NCBI RefSeq assembly: GCF_027604915.1
Contig: NZ_JAJAQC010000015.1
Coordinates: 62,001-126,000 of the forward strand
DNA length: 64,000 nucleotides
DNA from: Streptomonospora mangrovi
Lineage (GTDB): Bacteria > Actinomycetota > Actinomycetes > Streptosporangiales > Streptosporangiaceae
Direction of reading: 5' to 3'
The stretch's first letter is position 1. Each line of letters starts with the position of its first letter. Below are positions 41,564 through 49,324 of this stretch, in pieces. A program made the position numbers and the translations under genes. A model generated the notes under the pieces. It was not told the DNA's origin, did no database searches, and saw only the letters and a program-made list of their open reading frames with translations.

Positions 41564-41819
41564 TCAAATGCTCGTATTTTGACCAATTCACCTTTGATTC
41601 GCGTGCGGTCGATTTCGAAAGCTGGCGAACTGTATCCCCTGCTCGGTGCGCGAGCATTGATTCGACTAAGGGTCCTTCGACGCCGTTTTCGGACGGGCGG
41701 CCGCGCATTAGGTTAGATGACGATCAGCCCTCGCGGCGTCCGTCGTAGCCATGGTGTCGACGGCAGCCAGTCGACCCCGGACGGCAGCCAGCCGCCCGTG
41801 CCGAAAGCGAGGGAAAGTT

Positions 41820-41933
41820 ATGGCCAAGAAAGAAGACTGCGGCCCATGGTGGAGAAGGCCAGAGGCCCTGAGAATCCTGGAGGCATTTGTACGTCTGATA
41901 CTCGACGCCTATAGAACCGGGGGCCTTGGCTAG
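41820..41933 (+). CDS. Possible 37-aa protein
   Basis: ATG 41820 follows GCGAGGGAAAG at a good distance. The product starts MAKKEDCGPWWRRPEALRIL and continues as an amphipathic helix to a Gly-rich end. No family is known and the codon bias is weak, so this is only a candidate. Confidence 0.3.
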   Translation: MAKKEDCGPWWRRPEALRILEAFVRLILDAYRTGGLG

Positions 41934-42070
41934 CAGCCAAGACCCCTGGTCTCCCAACCCGAGCCCTTGGGGACCATGGACCGCCAGGACCACCCCAGGG
42001 GCTCTTATTTCGCATACATGTTATCCCTTGGAGGAGCGCATGAGGCCACATGTTGCCCTCATGGACCCTT

Positions 42071-42140
42071 CATTATCCCACATTAGCCCACATAGGGCCC
42101 CTCATGTGCCCCTCATGTTCCCCTCATGTTCCCCTCATTA
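42071..42140. repeat. Iteron-like 10- and 11-bp tandem repeats
   Basis: Four head-to-tail 11-bp units of the form KCCCCTCATGT occupy 42097-42107, 42108-42118, 42119-42129 and 42130-42140 (the last ends ATTA). Two 10-bp units, CATTATCCCA and CATTAGCCCA, precede them (42071-42090), and a single related GCCCTCATGG is at 42055-42064. Spacing of one helical turn is typical of sites for replication initiators, excisionases or transfer proteins. Confidence 0.75.
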
Positions 42141-42300
42141 GCCACCATTCTCGAGTGGTCCGACGCGCTCCAAGGTGTTCCCTCTGCTAAGTGATGCCTC
42201 CCGCGAGCACGTACCGCCCTAACGAGCAAGCCACGTCGAAGCCCTTGGCTGGATTCAGGCGGGGAGAAATCTTCCCTTGCACGGAAAAACGACAGCATGG

Positions 42301-42549
42301 TCACCTCGGGCCAGCCGCCCCTGGCGCCCACCGACGCACATACCCCCCTCTTCGGCCTTGCTGAGTGGCCGCAGGCTCCTGCCGGGCCTGTTCTGCGATC
42401 TGATCAAGGTCTTCCTCGCAGAATCGCACGTGCTTGCCAAGTCGGCGATGCGGAATCTTGCGCGCCGTCACCTTGTCGCGCAGCCAGGACTCCGGGACGT
42501 TGAGGCGGCGCGCCGCCTGCGGGATCGTCATCAGCGGAGTGGACTGCAC
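42301..42549 (-). CDS. xis: Excisionase-like helix-turn-helix protein, 82 aa
   Basis: A MerR/Xis-type winged helix (LMTIPQAARRLNVPESWLRD, HRRLGKHVRFCEEDLDQI) is followed by a basic tail. GTG 42549 follows AGGAGGGTGA and overlaps the end of the WhiB gene by 19 bases. It probably pairs with the integrase at 39808. Confidence 0.85.
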   Translation of the reverse strand: MQSTPLMTIPQAARRLNVPESWLRDKVTARKIPHRRLGKHVRFCEEDLDQIAEQARQEPAATQQGRRGGYVRRWAPGAAGPR

Positions 42550-42860
42550 TCACCCTCCTCTTCTGTTGTCACCTGGAACTGCTTGCGCCCGGTGGCGGTG
42601 CGGAAGCGCAGGCGCTCCTCTTCCGAGGCGCCTCCCCACACTCCCCACCGCTCGCCCGCGCGCATCGCGTAGTCCAGGCACTCCACCCACACGGGGCAGC
42701 GCCGGCATACCTTCTTGGCTGCCCGGACGCTTCCTCCCTGACTCGGGAACCACAGGTCCGGTTTGCCACTGCCGCACGCAGCGTGCTCATGCCAGGTCCG
42801 CGCAGCCGCAAGGGCCAGAGGTGCAGTGATGGCTATCCCCTTTCCCGAGGCCGATGGCAT
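42531..42860 (-). CDS. WhiB-family iron-sulphur regulator, 109 aa
   Basis: The four cluster cysteines (Cys29, Cys52, Cys55, Cys61, spaced as CRRCPVWVEC at the end) and the turn GVWGG (73-77) define a Wbl protein, an actinobacterial [4Fe-4S] transcription factor that usually binds the sigma factor. The basic segment RLRFRTATGRKQ follows the turn. ATG 42860 follows AAGGGAC. A mobile-element Wbl may adjust host or element gene expression. Confidence 0.93.
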   Translation of the reverse strand: MPSASGKGIAITAPLALAAARTWHEHAACGSGKPDLWFPSQGGSVRAAKKVCRRCPVWVECLDYAMRAGERWGVWGGASEEERLRFRTATGRKQFQVTTEEEGECSPLR

Positions 42861-42878
42861 GTCCCTTGTGCCGCCTCG

Positions 42879-43211
42879 TCAGTCAGGACGGATGGAGTCG
42901 GCGTAGGAGAACAGGGCGCGGTGGCGGGCGCGGACGTGGGCGGGAATCGCGACGGCGCGGTATGCGGCGCGGCCGAAGGAGCGCTCGCAGGCGTAGTGCT
43001 GACCCTCCCGATGGCCTTCGGTACCCAGCAAGGCGGCGATGCGGTCGATCTCCTTGTCCTGTTCCTGGTCGCTTCCGCGGGGGAAGTAGACGACCTCTAC
43101 TCGGGTGTGCGGGCTGAGAGGCAGGTCGGGGCGCGCCTCCAGGAAGTCGGCCAAGGCGCGTATATGGGCGACGACGGCGCGGCGGGTGAGGTCGTCGGCG
43201 AAGCGGTTCAC
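42879..43211 (-). CDS. Hypothetical protein, 110 aa
   Basis: GTG 43211 follows GGAGGAG and overlaps the methyltransferase stop by four bases (GTGA). The protein is soluble with predicted alpha/beta character (RAVVAHIRALADFLEARPDL, TRVEVVYFPRGSD) and a basic helical end. I do not recognise the family. Coupling to the C5-methyltransferase suggests joint function. Confidence 0.65.
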   Translation of the reverse strand: MNRFADDLTRRAVVAHIRALADFLEARPDLPLSPHTRVEVVYFPRGSDQEQDKEIDRIAALLGTEGHREGQHYACERSFGRAAYRAVAIPAHVRARHRALFSYADSIRPD

Positions 43212-44278
43212 AGGTGGCTCCTCCACGGGTGGCCCTCGGGGTGGTCGGATCCGGTCACGAGCAGCCGCAGGGCGGCGTGGGCCTGGTGCGGGATGACAGC
43301 GCGGCCGAGCAGGCGCAGGTGGGCGTCACGGGACAGGCGCAGCGCGGGATCAGTGATCCAGCCGGGCGCAAAGCCCATGAGCCATTCGGTGAAGCACGCG
43401 TTGAGGCGTCGCCCGCCGCGCTGGCCGGGTTCGAGCGGGCAAGGGGCCGGGTGGCTGGTGGCCTTCTCCCAGCGGCGGATCGCCGTTTCCTGCGCGCCCC
43501 AGGATCCGGTCGCGTCCAGCGGGCAGTCGGCTACTTCGGGCGCCTGCGCCGGCGCGGTGCACAGGGCGTCGGTGAGCAGCTCCGGGTGCAGGAGGCGGCC
43601 GCCGGGTTGGTCTCGGCGAGGTGGCGGATCGCATCGGGCAGCCCGATCTGCTTGCCCCGGCGTTTTCGCTCGGCGACTTGGCAGGGGCCGCGTCCGGCAT
43701 CGCGGGCGGCCGGGGTAGGCAGCAAGGAACAGCCGCTCGCGGTTGTGCGGCGCGCCGATGTCGCGGGCGCGTAGGCTGCACCACTGCGCGTCATACCCCG
43801 CGGCGGCCAGGTCGGAGAGGACGCGGTCCAGGCCCGCGCCTCTCCACCGCCACCGCAGCGCGGCGACGTTCTCCACGATGAGCAGGCGGGGTCGTAGACG
43901 GCGAACACCTTCCATGACGTGTGCCCAGGTGCCACTGCGTGTCCCTTCGGCGATGCCGGCTCCTCGGCCGGAGATGCTGACGTCCTCGCAGGGAAACCCG
44001 GCGGTGATGATGTCGACGGGCTGAAGGCGGCTCCACTCGATGTCGGCCACATCGCCGAGGTTGGGTGTGCTGGGGAAGCGGTGGGCCAGGAAGCGGGCCG
44101 CGTCGGGGTCGGTGTCAGCGGTGAAGGCCACGTGCGCGCCGCCCAAGGCGGCGGCCAGCCCGAGGTCGAGGCCCGCGATGCCAGTGCACAGCGATCCGAT
44201 GACCGGCGGCGGTGCTCCAACGATGGATGCCGGAACTGGAGGCCGCCTGCCTTGGGCGCGGGCCGTCGCGGCGGTCAT
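43208..44278 (-). CDS. C5-cytosine DNA methyltransferase with a scrambled segment, 356 aa
   Basis: Motif I SLCTGIAGLDLGL, motif IV GFPCEDVS with the catalytic Cys, motif VI VENV and motif VIII GAPHNRERLF are intact, as is a C-terminal part (NACFTEWLMGFAPGW, then LLGRAVIPHQAHAAL where LGNGV is usual). Between about 43725 and 43600 another frame fits the family much better (LLPTPAARDAGRGP, IGLPDAIRHLAE). Two compensating small indels therefore seem to have replaced about 40 residues at the recognition region. No restriction gene is nearby. Four-base overlaps join it to both neighbours. Confidence 0.82.
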   Translation of the reverse strand: MTAATARAQGRRPPVPASIVGAPPPVIGSLCTGIAGLDLGLAAALGGAHVAFTADTDPDAARFLAHRFPSTPNLGDVADIEWSRLQPVDIITAGFPCEDVSISGRGAGIAEGTRSGTWAHVMEGVRRLRPRLLIVENVAALRWRWRGAGLDRVLSDLAAAGYDAQWCSLRARDIGAPHNRERLFLAAYPGRPRCRTRPLPSRRAKTPGQADRAARCDPPPRRDQPGGRLLHPELLTDALCTAPAQAPEVADCPLDATGSWGAQETAIRRWEKATSHPAPCPLEPGQRGGRRLNACFTEWLMGFAPGWITDPALRLSRDAHLRLLGRAVIPHQAHAALRLLVTGSDHPEGHPWRSHL

Positions 44279-44634
44279 GGCGCCTCCCCGGTCGGGTTGC
44301 CAAAGATCAGCACGTCTTCGTGCTGGATGGTGTGCGCGGCGATCCCCGTGCAGTACAGCCGCGCCGTTTCGAGGCTGGCGAAGAAGGAGCTGCGCGGCGC
44401 CACCCGGCCTTCGCCCGGCGCACAGCGGGCGGCCAACCGACCCTCCGGCTCCAGGCCGACACTTCGGGCTGCGGCCATCACTCTGCTCGTAAAGTCACTG
44501 CGTCCGAGACGGACGGCGTTCATGATCTTGGCCGAGCGTTCCAGTGGCAGCCCCGAGCACCACCGTCCGAGCTGTGCCAGGGCCTGCTCTTGCCCGGTCG
44601 CCCGTACCGAGGCCACCGTGCGCAGCGTGCTCAT
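44275..44634 (-). CDS. Hypothetical protein, 119 aa
   Basis: The protein is helical with a Leu/Arg-rich centre and ends in IQHEDVLIFGNPTGEAP. ATG 44634 follows GGAGAGG. It overlaps both the upstream methyltransferase-like gene and the downstream C5-methyltransferase by ATGA. A decayed copy of its end is preserved at 31911-32005 with the same overlap, so this gene pair travels together. Confidence 0.65.
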   Translation of the reverse strand: MSTLRTVASVRATGQEQALAQLGRWCSGLPLERSAKIMNAVRLGRSDFTSRVMAAARSVGLEPEGRLAARCAPGEGRVAPRSSFFASLETARLYCTGIAAHTIQHEDVLIFGNPTGEAP

Positions 44635-45458
44635 CGCCCCGCCTCTCCTGCGGGCCCAGCGGCGGGCTTATGCAGGAGCATCACGTCGTCGTGGCATGGG
44701 GTGATCAATGTGGTGACGGCTTTGGCATGGGCGGCGCCAAGCTCCTTTCCTCCAGGCACACCGCCGCATTCCTCTGCCTGCTTGGTGGCGTCAACGCTCA
44801 CAGGCGTGGTCAGGGCGATGATGTGCTGGACATAGGCCAGCCCGGCGGCATGGGCGGCGTGGGCGCACACCGTCACCAGATCGGCCTCCCTGCCGACCTG
44901 GCCGTGGCCGGAGCAGATGAGGGCGAGGTGTCCGCCGGCCCGCAGCAGCCCAGCGGCGGCGGCGATCAAGGACTGGACCGCCCGCGCGTATGCGGCGCCG
45001 GTAAGCCGCCCGAAGTGGTCGCCGCGCACCGTTGCCTCCGGCGCGTCGGTGTGCCGTCCAGCGCGGGGCAGGCGAAGGAGGACAAGGCGGGTACGGCCGC
45101 GGACGGGGGCGAGCAGGACCTCGGCGGTGCGTGCGTCGGCCTGCCAGTGCACCACCTCACGGCGGCGCTCAGCCGGGAGGCGTTCGCGCAGGCGCCGCTG
45201 CGCGGCACGGACCCGCTCCGGTTGCACCTCGATGCCGTGAACGCTTCGCCCCATGGCCGCCGCCTGGGCCAGCGCCGTGCCCTCACCGTGGCACAGGGCC
45301 ACCACCGTGTCGCCGGGCGCGCTGAGGTCGGTGATCAGCCGCTGGGTGAGTTCCTCCTGCGGCGGAGTGCCGGAATGTTGCGCGCAGGGCCATACCGCCA
45401 GCGGAGGCCGCTGTCGTTGCCCTGCTGCCGTGGTGGTGCCGTCGTGGTGTGGCGCCAT
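44631..45458 (-). CDS. DNA-methyltransferase-fold protein lacking a clear catalytic motif, 275 aa
   Basis: The order LITDLSAPGDTVVALCHGEGTALAQAAA (motif I region), GIEVQPERV and a late SGHG segment resembles N4/N6 DNA methyltransferases of the permuted group. However, the expected (S/D)PP(Y/F) catalytic motif after the strand LVLLRLP is not seen. The protein may be an inactive homologue or may act on something else. It opens the three-gene coupled run that ends with the C5-methyltransferase. Confidence 0.6.
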   Translation of the reverse strand: MAPHHDGTTTAAGQRQRPPLAVWPCAQHSGTPPQEELTQRLITDLSAPGDTVVALCHGEGTALAQAAAMGRSVHGIEVQPERVRAAQRRLRERLPAERRREVVHWQADARTAEVLLAPVRGRTRLVLLRLPRAGRHTDAPEATVRGDHFGRLTGAAYARAVQSLIAAAAGLLRAGGHLALICSGHGQVGREADLVTVCAHAAHAAGLAYVQHIIALTTPVSVDATKQAEECGGVPGGKELGAAHAKAVTTLITPCHDDVMLLHKPAAGPAGEAGR

Positions 45459-45562
45459 GTGGTGCGCCCGCCCGCCCCGCCTTCGCCCTGACGTCCCCTA
45501 ATAGAGCCGGTCACCGGGTCGGGTTGGACGCGGTCGGCACGGTTTCCGCGGTGGCGACGGCG

Positions 45563-45596
45563 CCAGCCCCGAAGGGCGGTGGCCCTTCGGGGCTGG
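45563..45596. terminator. Strong hairpin between two minus-strand genes
   Basis: A perfect 15-bp stem (45563-45577 with 45582-45596) with a 4-nt loop follows the winged-helix gene stop on the minus strand. It probably terminates that gene and separates it from the methyltransferase operon. Confidence 0.75.
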
Positions 45597-45639
45597 GGCG
45601 GCCGCAGCCGCAAGAGGCGGTGGCAGGTGGCGCGAGGCG

Positions 45640-46263
45640 CTAGGCGGCGCTGTAGCGGCGCGGCGCCTCGCACGTCAGTACGGCTTGCCCGTCGCGCACG
45701 AGGCGGGCCAGGGCGTTTTGGATGGCGCCAACGCTGCGCCCACGCAGGAGATGGCTGATCTCGATGGGCGAGAACTCCTTCCCGGGAGAGGCGTGGAGTA
45801 TGGCTCGCACCATCTCGCGCAGCGCGCCCGGCTCCAGCCGCGCGGTCTTGGTGACCGGGTTCAGCGCCACCGGCGTCTGGGGAGCGACTCCCGGCTCCGG
45901 AGTGGTCGGGGTTTCAACGGCGGCCCCCCGCGCAGCGTCCGTCTCGGACCCTGCCGCAGAAGCGTGCGTCGGGGCCACCCCCACGCCGTTGTCCGGGGCG
46001 GGTGCGTCATCGGCGAGCACTGCCTTCGACGCCTCGACGGGGTCATCAGACCGGGCGGCCTCCCACAGGTCGGGCTGGCGGCGCCCGTGGTCGTATCCTC
46101 CCGGTGTGCGCACGGCCTGCCCGGCCTGCTCGAGGTCGCGCAGGGCAGCGGTGACGGTGGAGCGTGCCCTACCCAGGGCGGCGGCGATCTCGGCGGCGCT
46201 GGCCGGGGCGGTGAGTGCGCGCAGGTGGGTGGTGATGTCAGCGCGCACTGCGGTGCTGGTCAT
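45640..46263 (-). CDS. Protein with two winged-helix domains, 207 aa
   Basis: An N-terminal winged helix (LTAPASAAEIAAALGRARST, VTAALRDLEQAGQAV) and a C-terminal one (GKEFSPIEISHLLRGRSVGA, LARLVRDGQAVLT) are joined by a ~70-residue Ala/Pro/Asp-rich linker. Such proteins usually bind DNA as local regulators. ATG 46263 follows GAAGGGATA. It lies between the paralogue pair and the methyltransferase operon. Confidence 0.7.
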   Translation of the reverse strand: MTSTAVRADITTHLRALTAPASAAEIAAALGRARSTVTAALRDLEQAGQAVRTPGGYDHGRRQPDLWEAARSDDPVEASKAVLADDAPAPDNGVGVAPTHASAAGSETDAARGAAVETPTTPEPGVAPQTPVALNPVTKTARLEPGALREMVRAILHASPGKEFSPIEISHLLRGRSVGAIQNALARLVRDGQAVLTCEAPRRYSAA

Positions 46264-46328
46264 GGACTATCCCTTCAACGCAAGACGGTCTGGTCCGAGG
46301 GCAGGTGGGTGCCTGCCCGAAGCGGGGC

Positions 46329-46955
46329 TCAGGTCAGGTAGCAGTAGCGCCGTACCTTCGTGACCAGCGGCCGCAGGTGCTCGGCGGGGGCGTCGCGGAA
46401 CGACAGCGCGGCGATCTCGGCGCCGAGGTCGTAGACCTGGACCCGTGTGCTGCGTAGGTCCCCCTCGACCACGGTGTGGGCAGCCGTGACGGTGATATGG
46501 GGCTGGGTCCGGTAGACGAGGTGGTCGCGGATCACGCGCTTGCCCTCGCCGGTGGTCACGAACTCGCCGCGCCGGTCATGGCGGAACTGGGCGGCGTACA
46601 AAAACTCGCGGACGTGCTCGACGCCGGGCACGGCGCGGCCTACCTCGAACCAGTGGCCCAGGTGCTCATGGGCGTTCTTCGTCAGGGCGGCGAGCAGGTG
46701 GGGCATGCTCAGCCCCAGACTGCGGTAGTCCCTGATGGCGTTGGTGATGTCGGCGTGGCCCCAGACGAGCACCCCATCCTCTTCACGGCAGTGGTAGGTC
46801 TCATCGGGGTCGTGGAAGTAGCAGTCAGGGCGTCCGTGCCGGGAGTAGACGATGGTGCTGCCCGGCCCACTGGTAAGGCACCGGTGGACGATGCTCCGCG
46901 TCACAGTCGCCTGGCAGGCGCGGGTCAAGAACGCGGCGGTCTCGCCGTTGGACAT
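46329..46955 (-). CDS. Unrecognised protein, paralogue A, 208 aa
   Basis: I know no family for it. Landmarks are SGPGSTIVYSRHGRPDCYF, WGHADITNAIRDY, a helical middle (90-130) and HITVTAAHTVVEG near the end. The next gene upstream (47042-47677) has the same landmarks in the same order (GPGAVIVYD, GHGDIQQALADY, HHLTVVIDHLATAG), so the two are tandem paralogues that have diverged strongly. ATG 46955 follows AAGGAG. Confidence 0.65.
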   Translation of the reverse strand: MSNGETAAFLTRACQATVTRSIVHRCLTSGPGSTIVYSRHGRPDCYFHDPDETYHCREEDGVLVWGHADITNAIRDYRSLGLSMPHLLAALTKNAHEHLGHWFEVGRAVPGVEHVREFLYAAQFRHDRRGEFVTTGEGKRVIRDHLVYRTQPHITVTAAHTVVEGDLRSTRVQVYDLGAEIAALSFRDAPAEHLRPLVTKVRRYCYLT

Positions 46956-47041
46956 AGCTGTACTCCTTGCGTATTGGAGCTTTCTGTTGGGAGGTGGCCC
47001 GTGCGGGGCGCGGAGCGTGCGCGCCCCGCACGGGCGCCGTG

Positions 47042-47677
47042 TCAGTGGCCGAGGTAGCGGTGGGCGGCGGTGCTGATCTCACACGCCCGTGCGCAGGCCG
47101 TTTCGGGACGGGTGGTGCCGTTCCAGGCGGCGATCTCGGTGGCGCCGTCGAGCAGCCGCACCTGGGTGACTCGGGTGCTGGTCGCACCCGCCGTGGCCAG
47201 GTGGTCGATGACCACCGTGAGGTGGTGGGCCTCGCTGTGGATGAAGCGGTCGGTGGTGGTGAGCGCCCCCTCCTCGGTTCGGCCCAGGTCGCTGCGCCGA
47301 TCGGTGCAGAAGCCGTGGTGGGCCATGGCACGGCGCAGGGCCGTGATCGGCGCCAGCCCGGCCAGGCGCTCGGTCTGCGCCCATGCCGTCAGGTGGCGCA
47401 GAGCCTGCGCTGCCAGATCGCTGGTGAGGTCCTCGACCAGGTGGTCGTCGGGATAGTCGGCCAGGGCCTGCTGGATGTCGCCGTGACCGGCGACGACGAC
47501 CTGCTCGGGTTCGCTGATGTGGTACCGGTCACCGGAGCAGATGGTGCGGTAGCGACGCTGGAGGCTGTCGTAGACGATGACGGCCCCGGGCCCGTTGAAG
47601 TGCGCTGCGGCGACATGGACCGTCTTCAGACGCGCATCGGCCGCACGGGACAGATAGCTCTCCGGGAATTCAGACAT
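47042..47677 (-). CDS. Unrecognised protein, paralogue B, 211 aa
   Basis: Landmarks are FNGPGAVIVYDSLQRRYRTI, GHGDIQQALADY, TRVTQVRLLDGATEIAAWNG and a C-terminal HRYLGH. ATG 47677 follows AGGAG. It shares its layout with 46329-46955 and, more weakly, with 47758-48381. No catalytic motif, signal peptide or membrane segment is seen. Confidence 0.65.
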   Translation of the reverse strand: MSEFPESYLSRAADARLKTVHVAAAHFNGPGAVIVYDSLQRRYRTICSGDRYHISEPEQVVVAGHGDIQQALADYPDDHLVEDLTSDLAAQALRHLTAWAQTERLAGLAPITALRRAMAHHGFCTDRRSDLGRTEEGALTTTDRFIHSEAHHLTVVIDHLATAGATSTRVTQVRLLDGATEIAAWNGTTRPETACARACEISTAAHRYLGH

Positions 47678-47757
47678 AGGTGTCTCCTGAAATGAGGTAT
47701 GCGGGTGGCCTCGCCCTGGGTGCCGCCTCCTCGGCGGCACCCAGGGGGAGGCGCGGG

Positions 47758-48381
47758 TCAGCGCTGAGGCAGGGCCGCGACCGCGGCTTCGACGGCTCCG
47801 GCAATGGCGTAGGCGGCCAGGCCGGGACGGGAGCCGGAGAGTCGGATGTCGAACCTGGCCAGCTCACGGCCCGTGTCGGTGCGCGAGAGGTGAATTCGCG
47901 CGGGCGTGGAGTGCATGAACGCGCTGGTCGTCACGGAGACGGTCACGTCAGGCCGGTCGCTGCACCGGTAGACGTCCGTGAGGTAGTGCTCACGCGGGTG
48001 CTCCCGGTAGGACGGGGCACCTGCCAGGTAGAAGAACCGCCGCGCCATGTCGGTGCGAAGGTCCAGGACACACGCCGTCAGCGCCTTGACGGCAGGCCAC
48101 TCGGCCAGCAGCCCCTCTGCCATGTCACGCAGGGTCGCGGCGGCGTAGGTATCGGTGAAGCCCTCGCCTTCCTCGGCGGCCTGCTCGGCCATCCGCTCGA
48201 GGTCGTCGGCCCCGGCGAGAATCATCGCCTCCGCGCCCGGGACGTGACCGGGTTCGACCGCCTCGACCTTCTCGGTCGCCTCGGTCCAGACCAGGAGGTG
48301 CCCAACGTCGCGCTGCATGATCGGGGTGACGTCACTGGGCCAGATGTTGAGCGGCCCGGCGTAAGGCATACTGGTGCTCAC
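47758..48381 (-). CDS. Unrecognised protein, possible paralogue C, 207 aa
   Basis: GTG 48381 follows AAGGAG. Size and end pattern (DVTVSVTTSAFMHSTPARIH, ELARFDIRLSG) resemble paralogues A and B, with a more acidic middle. Relation to them is weaker and not certain. Confidence 0.6.
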   Translation of the reverse strand: MSTSMPYAGPLNIWPSDVTPIMQRDVGHLLVWTEATEKVEAVEPGHVPGAEAMILAGADDLERMAEQAAEEGEGFTDTYAAATLRDMAEGLLAEWPAVKALTACVLDLRTDMARRFFYLAGAPSYREHPREHYLTDVYRCSDRPDVTVSVTTSAFMHSTPARIHLSRTDTGRELARFDIRLSGSRPGLAAYAIAGAVEAAVAALPQR

Positions 48382-48512
48382 AGCACACTCCTTGCTACTC
48401 GCAGTGGTGGTGTGGGGCCCGCGCCCATCCCGGTCTGGGGTCGCAATCCGTGCCGGGTATTGGGGCGCGGGCCGTCTTCGTCGCGGGGCCGAACCCCGCC
48501 TCGCCGTAGCGG

Positions 48513-48704
48513 CTAGTCGAGGTTGGGGCGGCAGTTGATCGGCTTGGCCGGGCGGTAGCCCTCTTCGGTCATGACTGCGCACAACGGCTCGCCGTCGAGG
48601 TGGCTGTGCTCGGGGCGCGGGGTTCCGGTGAGCCACACCCGCGGCGGTACGTTGGCCACCTCTTCGCCGCATTCCGGACAGAAGAGCGTCGTGATCTTTT
48701 CCAT
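48513..48704 (-). CDS. Small zinc-ribbon-like protein, 63 aa
   Basis: ATG 48704 follows AAAGGAAACC. An N-terminal CPECG knuckle and two further cysteines (LCAV, NCRP) could complete a zinc site. No family name is known. It is the first gene of the minus-strand block that runs to 42301. Confidence 0.6.
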   Translation of the reverse strand: MEKITTLFCPECGEEVANVPPRVWLTGTPRPEHSHLDGEPLCAVMTEEGYRPAKPINCRPNLD

Positions 48705-49324
48705 GGTTTCCTTTCCATCTCTGATGTTCCGCCGGGTCCGGCTTCCCGGGGCCACCCATGCCAATTGGACAGCCCTACCGCGTTAATCCGGCACCGCCGA
48801 CCCGTGTTTCAGAACCTCCGGCGGCGGTCCGACCCGCACTTCCAAGATGAGCGCAAAAGAGGGGCGCTTGTCAAACGATTCACAGGTCCTTTCTCGCATT
48901 TATTTTCAACAGAGAAAACATCGGACGACTGTGAATCAATTAAAAACCGGGCGATCATCGACCCTCAACGACTGCAATCGAAAAAAATAGAGAACCCTAA
49001 AGGCATTAAAGAGATGGAAATAGAACACGAGGAGGGATAAGCAGAAAAGAGCAAGGCCGGAACGCACCCGAGGCAGCCTTACACCAGGCGGCCCGCCCCC
49101 GGCCCTACGTGAAGGGACACCACCTGTGGTGTACCAGCCACACGCTGGGGCGGGCGAGCTGAATACACGCTGACCTGCACTGATAGCGCTTCGCGGGGGG
49201 CGCGGTTTAAGCGCGCCCCCAAGCGGGCGCCCAACGCGCGGCCAGCGCGCGGCCAACGCGGGGCAGAGCGAGCGGGAAAGCATGCAACAAAGCGCGCGCC
49301 CCCGGCAGACGCCTCCCCGTCGAC
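48705..49324. other. 620-bp intergenic region with an AT-rich core
   Basis: No convincing gene is present. The core (48845-49045) is AT-rich and should hold the promoter of the 48,704 operon. A 47-codon frame (48847-48990) exists but lacks a ribosome site. ACACCACCTGTGGTGT (49117-49132) is a perfect palindrome. GC-rich repeats of CGCGCGGCCAACGCG type fill 49225-49265 before the end of the OmpA-BTAD gene. Confidence 0.45.
49196..49220 (-). terminator. Hairpin after the Tad operon
   Basis: A 9-bp perfect stem (49196-49204 with 49212-49220) with a 7-nt loop lies 105 bases downstream of the last Tad-operon gene on the minus strand. Confidence 0.5.

Larger units (their letters stand above)
41227..42300. 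other. 1.1-kb AT-richer, repeat-rich region between int and xis
   Basis: This stretch is clearly lower in GC than its neighbours and has no well-supported large gene. It holds three copies of a palindromic TTTTGGGTAT motif (41414-41563), a possible 37-aa gene (41820-41933), two GACGGCAGCCAG repeats (near 41759 and 41780) and a block of 10- and 11-bp tandem repeats (42071-42140). It has the look of a control or replication region of the element. Confidence 0.55.

Noticed and set aside
41521-41748. 75-codon open frame in the AT-rich region after int
   Set aside because: No ribosome site, no protein-like pattern, and it runs through a regulatory palindrome.
48847-48990. 47-codon open frame in the AT-rich intergenic core
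   Set aside because: No ribosome site and low-complexity Lys/Arg/Asn composition as expected from AT-rich promoter DNA.
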